A stretch of DNA of 64,000 nucleotides, from positions 24,879,538 through 24,943,537 of the forward strand of contig OX467091.1 of the NCBI GenBank assembly GCA_950106755.1, given 5' to 3'. The notes below the pieces were generated by a model. It was not told the origin of the DNA and did no database searches. It was given only the letters and a program-made list of their open reading frames with translations. A program made the position numbers and the translations under genes. How positions within the stretch are numbered: the stretch's first letter is position 1; every line of letters begins with the position of its first letter. Of the stretch, positions 1 through 9,604 are shown in pieces. The DNA comes from Climacium dendroides (lineage: Eukaryota; Streptophyta; Bryopsida; Hypnales; Climaciaceae).

Positions 1-1699
1 CATGGACACTATAAGATTCTTAATCATCCTATCCTTCATTTGTTTGTTTTGCCAAGCTAGGATTTAGATTTTTGGATTATCTTACATCATTGCTATTTGT
101 TTCTTCCATGAATGCTTCCTGTCTTCAATTATTGGAGTACTTCATGTAACAACCCTGCCCTGTAGACGTTAAATCAAGGAAAGAGTGGTACTCTTTATTT
201 GTAATAGCTTTAATCCATGCTCCACAAAATAGGGACTCACTGAAGATGAACTCGGGCTTGTTCCTACTTGCAACCTCGCGGAGACCGTACATAACAAATG
301 GTTGCAACAATCTGGAAAACGTGGCTCTGATTTGTATGTCGCCACTGTGGATGACTATGTTCGGGCGTTCATGCAAATGGTTAAATATTACCAGTTTCTA
401 AAAGGTGAGAAGCCGGGAACTGGTCCAGGAAAAGAAGAGCTCTTGCTTCGTGTAGCACAGAGATATGCCCAACGTACCGGTAATCCGAAAGGATTGAATG
501 ATGCCATGGCATCTGTATCAGGTGTTCAAGAGTATTGCACTAGGAAGCCCCATTTGGAAGGCGAGGAAGTTTTTGGATCTGAGAAGCGAATGCCCAATCT
601 TCCACCTGGTTCTGAATATGATTCACATCGTCCCGACAAAGTGAATTTCTCTCGACCCCATATTGGAACTAGGGCCACCCCTGCACCTACATCGGTCATT
701 TCCTTGGATCGGATTTCTGAAGAATCATGGCCTGTGACGCATGAAGATTATCCGGATTTGTTGGAATCACCTAAGACAAGGTCAATTCCTTCAACTGAGG
801 TGGCCTCCCATGTGAGGACTGTTCAAGAAACAGTTTGTGATGAGTCTGAATGGCATATTGCCCGCTTGCCTAAGACGTCTTCAAAGGCATGTTTTGCATT
901 GCAGGCCATTACGCGAAAAAAGTGTGTTGCAAAGATAGTGCAAGGCAATAGGGGAACAGCTGCACCTACATATACCGGCAGCATGGACAACTATAAGAAA
1001 AATAGGATTGAGAGAATGCAATTCTTTTTCTGCAATGATGATATATCGCGGTGCGTCAAAGGTTCTCGACGGAAATGGGTTTTATCAAAACCGGAAGTAC
1101 CAAACATATGGCCGGTGCAAGTTGGAACCAATCTTACGCCCAAAGAGATCCTAGATCTTCAAAATGCAGGGTTCTGTCTTCCGCAGCGTCTTGAAATTTT
1201 CCCTCGTAGGCTATTTGGAAATCATGATCTGCCACCTGATGTTTTGGGACTTCAAGTTCCAGAGTCACCTACAGAGCACCCTAGCACACGGTCAGGAAAG
1301 AAGATTCGGAGGAATCCAAAAGCACCTACAACAAAGCAAGCAAACAATTGCACCTCCGCACTTACAATGAAAGCAGTGGTTCGTGAAGTTACTATGGTAC
1401 CGCATCCAGACTTCGGATGCATCATTGCCCTGGACTCAGGTACACCGCCTGCCATTGAACGTTACATGATCACTGTAAGTGCATTCTCTGAATGCACTTG
1501 CCCTTATTTCAAGGAGATGGTAACAAAGGCTCTAGGAAAAAGAGGGCAATGGGCTAATTGCAAGCACTTGTACTTTTTGTTCACTGGAGTTTGCCAATTG
1601 GATGCAGAAGTAGATCTTTTTATTCATGCTCCAAGCTTTAGCTTTAACGAAGTGAAATGCATACTTCAGAGTGCTATCTTGAAGCTTAAATCCAATTAG
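1..1699 (+). pseudogene. MULE-like transposase, broken left copy (end of exon 1 and exon 2)
   Basis: Exon 2 would run 179-1699 and ends at the same TAG stop as the intact right copy. It keeps the C-terminal SWIM zinc finger (CxC, then CxH in ANCKHLYFLF) and most of the 506-residue exon-2 sequence. Two lesions are visible against the right copy. The exon-1 donor at 11-12 reads AT where the right copy has GT (ACTATAAGA against ATTGTAAGA). Codon 230-232 is TAG where the right copy has CAG. The longest remaining ATG frame, 302-1699 (465 aa), starts after both lesions and lacks the whole catalytic part, which lies outside the window. I infer that this copy cannot make a full transposase. Confidence 0.8.
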
Positions 1700-2052
1700 T
1701 ATACATTTCTACTTCTTGCCGGTTGGTGCTAGCATATTGTAGTGTAGCTTTGGATGATGTGCTCCAAACTTGTTTCATGTAAGAATTGTAGTGAGACTAA
1801 AAGGGCCACTACTTCATTTCAATTATCATTTGTCCATTGCACCTTGCACTATCATGCATTCGTGCATGATTTCCCATCCACGCTCTCTAGTATGATTTGT
1901 ATATATATCTGGATATAAAATATTCATAGAGGGTTGTTTAGATTGTTATTGATAATTGCAACAAAATAAAATGGCCTTCCCTCGTCCCAATCCACTAAAA
2001 ATGACCTTGCCTGAATTCCCTTTTCACAATGAATGGAGTAGGACAACGGCAA

Positions 2053-2222
2053 CACTAGTAGAAAACGCAGAAATTCTATTGTTTCGGTGACGTTGTTTTG
2101 GTCACCGAACAACAGATTTCTGCTGAAATTTACAGAAATCTGTAAATTTCAGCAGAAATCTGTTGTTCGGTGACCAAAACAATGTCACCGAAACAACAGA
2201 ATTTCTGCGTTTTCTACTAGTG
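2053..2222. mobile_element. CACTA-type MITE (170 bp) inserted in the left MULE copy
   Basis: The segment is a nearly perfect foldback. It starts CACTAGTAGAAAA and ends TTTTCTACTAGTG, with arms of about 80 bp. It is flanked by a 3-bp duplication, CAA, at 2050-2052 and 2223-2225. The right MULE copy has the uninterrupted site (CGCCAAACTTC in transposon orientation), so the insertion is demonstrated by the empty site. CACT(A/G) termini with 3-bp target duplications are the hallmark of the CACTA (EnSpm/CMC) superfamily. The element has no coding capacity and is non-autonomous. Confidence 0.92.
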
Positions 2223-2232
2223 CAAACTTCTA

Positions 2233-2306
2233 AATGCATAAGGTGACCACCTCTAAGGTTCCTCTCGGTACTGAGAGGTAACCTAGAGGTGGTCACCTTA
2301 TGCATT
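2233..2306. repeat. 74-bp palindrome downstream of the transposase (left copy)
   Basis: The two arms, AATGCATAAGGTGACCACC and its complement, extend to about 33 bp each with a few mismatches around a short loop, giving a strong hairpin. The same hairpin lies at 54426-54499 in the right copy, so it belongs to the element and is not a late insertion. It sits about 0.53 kb past the transposase stop. A role in 3'-end formation or transposition is possible but not shown. Confidence 0.85.
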
Positions 2307-3149
2307 CAAAATTCTACAACATTTATCTGAACTTACTATGGTTGTAAACCCATTTTTTATTAGCACTATCTCATGCTAGCATTGGTAGAAGTTAGCTTCC
2401 CTTGCAATGCATATGAATACTAATTATTGATGACATGATTGCAAACATAATTGAAATGCATTATTATCAATAGGAAGTTTGGCAACATGCTAATGCCTTT
2501 TATATGATAAATTGGTAAAGTGGTCGCGCATGGATGAACTTAATTAATCATTTTTACCCTATCACATGGAAATGATAGCCTAATTCCAAGCCTTCTAACT
2601 ACGGTTGTTCAATAGTTTAAGTTAAATTGTTCACCTGACCATACATTTAACAATACAATAAGCAGATGTCCATCCAACAAAAGAAAGTTACCCTAAACCC
2701 TAAATATAATCCTCCTAAAAAATTTAATAGATATTCTATAAACAGGCCATAAAGGCAATCATAAATACCCTAAACCTTGAACCCTCACCCTAGAAGTATG
2801 CCTTTCTTTCACCTTTAAAGGAGCAGTTCTACTAGTTCACAGTTTGAGGTCCACAATTACATTGAGATCTTAAAACCACAGCTATAGGAGCACACCTAAA
2901 CCCTAAAACCGTGGTGAAAGGTTATATTATGTGGCTTGATACCACGGTTATAGGTTCACACCCAAATAATCTTTTTGGTGTAGATTTCGGGTCTCCTGTC
3001 TTGGATCCACGGTGATAGGTCCATTTTCACGGTCATGGGGGCATGAATATAAAGTCATCATGTTCTACTTTGTAAAACTTTGGAAGGCCAATCCTTGAAG
3101 AAAACAAACTCCTTTCTCCCTCCCATGCCGTTGATCTGGATATGGGTAG

Positions 3150-3345
3150 GGATACTATACACAGACAAATACGATATAATATAGACCTGATCCAGATACA
3201 AGAATCAAGATATAGTTCAAATACAATATAAATATAGTACGGTACAGATATGTGATACGGAATATAGTTCAAATGCAATATAAATACAATACAATGTAGA
3301 TACAAAATATGAGGTACGGATACGGATATATCCCATATCAAATGT
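3150..3345. repeat. AT-rich short-word repeat (ATACAATATA-like), left copy
   Basis: The segment is made of degenerate reiterations of words such as GATACAATATA and GATACGGATAC. The right copy has the same tract inverted at about 53395-53590. It is non-coding, and the translated frames in it are low-complexity artefacts. Confidence 0.7.
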
Positions 3346-4424
3346 TACCCCTAGCCCCACCTAAAAATTAGAGAAGGGGGGGAGAGGGGGAAACGAGAAA
3401 TTTAATATACCAAAAATTTGAGCTCATTGCCTTATTGGTGGGAGGTAGAAAAATTCAATTTCATTTTTTTTTTGGGAGTGGATAGTGAGACATTCTCACT
3501 ATCCACTCGAAAGATAGGCCACTAAGCTTTGGCACATGAACCAATAAATTGATATAGCATTAAAAGACCGATCCCCTACACAAATTGGTTTGTCATAATC
3601 CCACCGTAGAGGTGTCCAATGTCATTGTTGAAGTTACTCACCAACAATAACAAATAATTCTTCTAAGTTCAATCAATATAACCCTTCCCTCCATGTGGTC
3701 AATGGTCATAAAATATTTTCACACATATTCAAATATTAGTCCACCCTAAACTTTTGAGGTTAGACTTTTTAAATCCCCAAATTTTTAGACTGGATTTTTT
3801 ATTACCCCCAAAGTATGTTGATTTATGGAAAAAAGGCCCAAAACTTATAGTCGACTTTTGAAAGTAAACACCCAAATTTAACAAAATAAATAAATAAATA
3901 AATACCCTAAAACTGCACCAAATTACAGAAAAAGGCCCTAAATCCATGCTCCATGCTCCAATTCCACGCTCTACGCTCTTGCTCTACGCTCGTATACTAG
4001 CTTCGTTGTCCCAAAATCTACTCTACAATTTTTTAATGAATTTCTAATGTGATTTTTTTTCCAAGATCTAATGTATTTGAGGCTCATTTCCAAGAGCCCT
4101 CAACTATGGAAAGTCAAGATTACAATGGACACCCTTGCATAAAATCTTGAATAGAAAAATCGTAATGAATCATTTTTAAAATTGGATTATTGATGCTAAA
4201 ACTAGACTTTAAAAGAATTTGTCAAGTATAAACTATTAAAAATAGAAATTTAATTGGATATTATTTAACTTCAAAGTATTGTCAACACCAAAATTTGGTG
4301 CCTCGGGCATTTAGGCCTCAAAGGACAAATTGTAGGAATGACTTTGCTTCCTTTTCCAAGGCTAGGTGCAATAGTGTCATTGGAGACCGAGGCAGACCAT
4401 AATAGGAATGTATATTGAATTATA

Positions 4425-4649
4425 GTGGATATGTTTCCTACTTATACATGTCCAAACTTCATTCATATGGCAATCTCCGCTATTGGAGGTCATCAACAGT
4501 ACGTGAATTGTAAGCACTTGTACTATTTATATTGGTACTTCTGCAAGATGGACATTCATGATGACAAATTCATTCATGCACCTAGTTACAACTTGAACAA
4601 GGTAAAACTTCTTCTAATTCGAGCAAGGATCATCACAATACCAGAATAG
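4425..4649 (+). pseudogene. Relic of a related MULE transposase C-terminus (SWIM finger)
   Basis: A 74-codon frame aligns by eye to the last part of the transposase at 1-1699 and 54860-58617. Shared blocks are YTCPNF (CTCPYF in the element), VNCKHLYYLY (ANCKHLYFLF) and FIHAPSYNLNKVK (FIHAPSFSFNEVK), followed by a stop. The CxC...CxH ligands are reduced because the first cysteine is lost. It lies about 0.4 kb past the end of the left copy in the same orientation, and its divergence shows it comes from an older, related element. No upstream transposase exons are recognisable. Confidence 0.7.
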
Positions 4650-5251
4650 GCATGGCCAAATACTTCAATGTACTTCATTTGTCTTGTATTGATTTAAATT
4701 TGATACAATTTAAGTGATTTGAAGCGTATAGAATCTAAAAAATTTATACATTCATGAAGTATGAAGTATGTCTCATTTATTTTATGAAATGTTAAGAAGT
4801 AAGAAGACTTGAGTATTGAAGTTCTGAAATGTTGACTACTAATGTAGTATCTAAAATGTACATATGAAATCATTTTTTTTTAATTTCCTATTTTTTTCTA
4901 TTATGAACTTCTTTAACATTTCAAATTATTTTCTTTTAGTTTCCATTTTTCTTTCTATTTTCTGGCCCCTTCGTTAATCATGTACTTTCCATTTTATTTC
5001 TTTAATTTGTATTTTATTTTTTTTCCAATTTGTTTTCATTTAATTTTTTTGGTGTAAGACTTGAACCGTATCATATATTTTTTTTCTTTGCAAAGAGTAA
5101 TCACTCAATTAGGTTGGCATATATTTGTTAGAGGACTATGAGACTGAAGTTGATGTCCTAGTTTCAAATCCCATCAGGCCTCAAATTATGGTAGTGGGCA
5201 CGGTTTATATATTGAGTGTAGTGTTCATAATTCATCTAGAGTAGCTAAAGT

Positions 5252-5480
5252 CACTATAAGAAACCAAAATTTATTGATGTCAAAAGGAACGGATTTTAGG
5301 TGACATTGAAAAAAATGAACCCATGTTTTTATGTCAACAATAATGTCCATCATAACAGCAATGAACATAATTGTTAACATAAAAACATTGGGTTTTTTTT
5401 TTGATATCACCTCAAATGTCACCTAAAATCCGTTCCTTTTGATCTCAATCCGTCACCTAAAACAAGGTTTTCTTATAGTG
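5252..5480. mobile_element. CACTA-type MITE (229 bp)
   Basis: It starts CACTATAAGAAA and ends TTTCTTATAGTG, with a 3-bp target duplication AGT at 5249-5251 and 5481-5483. Subterminal inverted segments (AACGGATTTTAGGTGACAT and its complement) strengthen the foldback. It has no coding capacity. Termini and 3-bp duplication fit the CACTA superfamily. Confidence 0.92.
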
Positions 5481-5483
5481 AGT

Positions 5484-6801
5484 GGAGGCTAGCTAATACT
5501 TACCTTGTCTTCTTATAGCTTCTTGCTCAACTATGTACATTATTGTATTCTATACATAATCAATAATAGCATATAAAGTACAATTGTAGTGTTGGAACAC
5601 AATGATAAATTATGCACTGAAGTCCCAAGGTCTGTCTCCATTGAAAATGACAAATACTAGAGCAAATAAAAATTATTGATAACATCCACGATCATAGGAG
5701 TAGCAGTCATAGGTCTTAAAATTTCAACTCTATTTTTTGACCCAAAAAAAATCTAAAATTTTTTTGGAAAAAAATCTTTAAATTTTTTTTCAAGGCTCCA
5801 AGCTAACAAGTTCCAAGCTCGCCGCTTCAAGTTCGCACACTAGCATTGCTGCTCTGGAGGGCTATGAATTCCCAATAGTTCCCAAACTGTAAGAACTGCC
5901 CTGCAGAGGGTTGCGGTAGCTTGCTGACGTGGTTGAGAGACTACCATGTCTGGGAAAAAAAATTCAAAAAAAAAATTGAAATTCTTTTCATCCAATACAT
6001 AAGAAAAATGAGATTAGGATTAAATAGAAAACTAAAAAGATAACAAACATGGAAACACAAATGCAAAAACACTAATTTTTTTTGCTTTGGTTATAAATGA
6101 TGATAAAAATAGAAAATTTTAGTTGGCTCATTTAATGTAAAAATTCAATAGATTTGAATACCTTGACAATTGCATTAAATGTCAAAATAAGTTGATCTTA
6201 CTTTACTATTGAATATAATTTGTAAGGTGAAAAGATACCTTCTAAATTCTTTTAATCTAAATATAGTTTCAAATTAATCATTTTATATGCTCATTTATTT
6301 TTATGTCTTTCATATATTTAATTTTACAAATATGACATTATACAATGAAAAATGAAAATATTGCAATTTCAGAGATTATTGACAAAACTATATTTTATAC
6401 ATTGTAAGGTATGTATTGAAGGTCTATAAACAATTCAATGTATTAAGCTAGCTTCATAATTTCAACATGTATACTTAAACACCATATGCCATCTATATGT
6501 ATGATTGGATCTAAAACTCCAATAGGACACTAAATTGTATGTGGGTTCAAGCATGGCATCAAAAATTCTCCAACTTGAATGCATAGGTAAGAAATAAAGA
6601 GTTCATTCATCTAAGACTTATAAAAAAAATACAATTTAATCTTTTTTTTTCATTGAATATAGATTGTTGTTAGATATAGAAATGTTGAAATTGATTATTA
6701 AGGAAATCTTACCTAATTGCAACACTTTAAGTGCTAATCATATTTTCTAGTGCCAAAATGGTCATATTTTACAATTGTTTTGAAATAATTTTTTTATATA
6801 T
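5484..6801. other. Gene-free AT-rich stretch
   Basis: I see no open frame with protein-like composition, no RNA gene and no clear repeat boundary here. Homopolymer T/A runs are frequent. Confidence 0.6.
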
Positions 6802-7580
6802 GACTAGTGCGCCCTATATTATTGCTATAGTCAAAACAAAACAAAAAGTAATTTTCTAATTTTTTAATTCATAAAAACTTCAAAATTCAATAACTTTCAC
6901 ACCATACGTCCGAACGCCACAAAACCAAGCTAGTGCACCCTTCCTCGCCAAGGGCTTTCCAATGGTACCAAGCACATTACTAAGGGATACACGATTCAGG
7001 AGATTTCAACGTCACAAACAAACAAAACAAAACAAAACAAACAACTTAACTTAAGGTAGAGACTAGTATGCCTTATGCCATTGCCACAGTCAAAACAGAA
7101 GTAAAAGTAATTTGTTAATTTGTTAGATCATAAAATTTTCAAAATTCAATAACTTTTGCACTGTACGTTCGAATGCCACGAAACCAAGCCAATGCATCCT
7201 TCCTTACTGAGGGCTTTCCAATGGTACCAAGAATGCGACAAGGAGATGCTCAGTTCAGGAGATCTCAATGTGACAAACAAACAAACAAAACAAAACAAAA
7301 CAAATAGATAAACTTAAGGTAAACTAGTGTGCCCTTAAGATATAGACTAGTGTGCCTTGTGCGGTTGCCACAGTCAAAACAAAAGTAAAAGTAATTTTCT
7401 AATTTTTTAGTTCATGAAAACTTCAAAATTCAATAACTTTCACACTGTATGTTTGAATGCCACAAAACCAAGCCAGTGCACCCCTCCTCACCGAGGGCTT
7501 TTTGATGGTACCACGCACGCAACTAGGGGATGCATGGTCCAGGAGATCTCAACGTGACAAGCAAACAAACAAAACAAACC
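6802..7580. repeat. Tandem triplication of a roughly 260-bp unit
   Basis: Three head-to-tail copies start at the recurring GACTAGTRYGCC word at about 6802, 7061 and 7345. Each contains the CACAGTCAAAAC-like block (CTATAGTCAAAAC in copy 1), AAAATTCAATAACTTT, GAGGGCTTT-like text and an (AAACA)n tail near its end. A solo degenerate copy lies at about 38675-38826. The unit is not coding; its A-rich tail and dispersed copy suggest a mobile or retroposed repeat, but no A/B boxes or target duplications were identified. Confidence 0.8.
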
Positions 7581-7585
7581 TTTTC

Positions 7586-9604
7586 TAGAACATCTCTAGA
7601 ATAGAGTGCTTATCTAATTTTCTATTCCATCACACTAACATCTCTATAGATACTTTTTTTCAAGACATTAAAGACATTAAATATTTTCAAGAAGATTATG
7701 TATTGTGCAAATCATTTCCATGCTAATAACAATGAACATTTCACAAGTAAGTGTATAGACAGTTTACGTGTATGTTTTGTATAAGTGTGTTTATTTCACT
7801 AGCATATTTATAAGGTAAAAGAAATCAACTACTAGTATTTCTTACAGAGAAGTGTAAGTAAAAAAGTTCTTCAACTAGTGAAAATTTTGCTCCTATAGAT
7901 CAATGAGAAGATAGTAAGATCCATGTAATGTATGCTCCCAAGTATTTTTCAAGAGGAAGTGGTCCTCACTTGTGCCTATCCCAAAGATAAATTACACAAT
8001 GGAGTCAATGAGGATGCAACATGTGTTTAAAGACCACTACACTTGCTATTGTTTTTACTTGAAAAAAAATTTGGAATGAATCAATAATCTCAAAGTTCAA
8101 ATCACAGACAAATTTAAATCATAAACCAAAATAATACACATAAGAAAGAAACTTGACTATTAGCTAAAGACTATGAAGAATCTATTTGATCAACAAACTC
8201 TTGTCCACAATTTAATCTATTCACTCAACACTTCCTTACAATAGAAGCTGTAATTTTTTCATAGTAGGGAAACACTCTATGTTCAAGGCTCAAGTTTTTC
8301 ATGGTTAAATATATTGTGTTAGGACCAACAAACAGATCCTAGTTCATCCTTGAGAATGAAAAACGTTCACGTGATTGGAAATAATTACATTAAGTGTTCC
8401 AACTACTTCCAACTACAATAAATTGACCACATGATTGCTCAAGCTGGAATGGAGGCTAATTACACATATTTGTGTACAATTAGCCCCATGGCCATCATGT
8501 GTTGTGTTAGCCATAAGTATCATAAAAAAAAATTGTTGGTTGGTGAGATTTAGAGGCTTAATTAGCTTCTAATAAGAAGTTTTATAGCCATGTCTCAGTT
8601 CTTTGTATCCCAATATTTAGACAAAGTGAATGTTATTTTGCCATTATGAGATCATTAAGGTATCCATGTGTGGATTTCTTTTATATTAAGCATTTTACTG
8701 AGGAGCATAATTACCTTGAGAGGTAGTTAAACTATGTATCAATGAAGGGGATTTGGTAACATAATAGTGAATCCAAATCATTAAATTAGCTAAATTTCTG
8801 CACTAAAATCAATGGTATGTACTATAATTGTTATGGAAAAAAATAGGGGAAAAAATAAAAATAAAAAATAAGAAAAGAATATCTAACCCCAATAGGCTTA
8901 TCATCACATCTCCTAAGTCATGGTAACTCTTTTCTTTTTTTATTTCCTAAGTTTTTTAGTAGGTTTGGTTTATGATATTTGTTAAATTAAAGTTTTACAG
9001 TTTTAAACCTTTAAGATGTAAAAGTTTAACAATTTTCCATTTCATAATACATGTACTATGACATATTTTATATTAGCAAAGTATGACATTTCAAACCCTA
9101 ATCTAGGTAGTAGGCTTGAATTATGAAGCTGGTAAACAAAACAAAACAACCAAACTTAAGGTTTAGATGGCTGGAAAACGGTTTTGAAACCATTGATTTA
9201 TTATGGTTCAAACCATTGATTTAAAAACCATTGATTTATTATGGTTGGAAGGCATAGACTACATGGTGATTTGGTACATGCAAGATGAACAATATTAACC
9301 ACAACTGACCGCAACTCATTGCTGAATCATGGTATACAGGATGCTTGAGCTCTTATAAGTACCTGAGGAATGACTGAAAAAATGGATCATTTAAAAAAAT
9401 GCTTAAGTGTAAATCATGGTACACAGTGACCAAACCAGCTTTTTCTCTAGCATGGTCACACCAATCACTACATGGCAAGATACCTGTCCATCTAACTACC
9501 AATATATATCATTTTTTTAAAGGATCTGGATAAATTACAAAAATACTTATTTACACTCACATCCTAAACAGTATCCATCTCTGCTCCTGATTCTTCGACA
9601 ATTT
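7586..9604. other. Intergenic region downstream of the PDR gene
   Basis: About 2 kb of AT-rich DNA follows the PDR stop codon on the minus strand. A short direct repeat of CCATTGATTTATTATGGTT occurs at about 9200-9245. No gene or RNA gene is seen. The PDR 3'UTR and poly(A) site should lie close to 9605, but no definite signal was picked. Confidence 0.5.

Larger units (their letters stand above)
1..4009 (+). mobile_element. MULE-like transposon, left copy (3' part, inverted relative to the right copy)
   Basis: This stretch matches the reverse complement of 52727-56536 almost throughout: the transposase exon, a 74-bp palindrome, an AT-rich short-word repeat and a terminal run of CTCTACGCTC-like words. 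Identity stops after the shared GTTGT at 4009, where the left flank reads CCCAAAATC and the right flank GGTACCCGG. The copy is cut by the window start, so its 5' half is not seen. It is about 200 bp longer than the right counterpart, mostly from a 170-bp MITE with its 3-bp target duplication (2053-2222) and a roughly 21-bp insertion near 85-105 in the former intron. The boundary at 4009 is seen directly. The MULE assignment rests on the encoded transposase. Confidence 0.8.

Noticed and set aside
2690..2960. CCCTAAACCCTAAA runs resembling plant telomere repeats (also inverted near 53820-54060)
   Set aside because: Only two or three units occur at any point, inside the transposon in both copies. 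They are not a telomere or an interstitial telomere array.
3033..3341. A 102-codon tyrosine- and isoleucine-rich frame (repeated at 53391-53699)
   Set aside because: It is a translation of the AT-rich short-word repeat in both transposon copies and is low in complexity.
5150..5180. GTTTCAAATCCCATC, B-box-like word possibly from a SINE
   Set aside because: No A box at the right distance, no A-tail and no target duplication were found.
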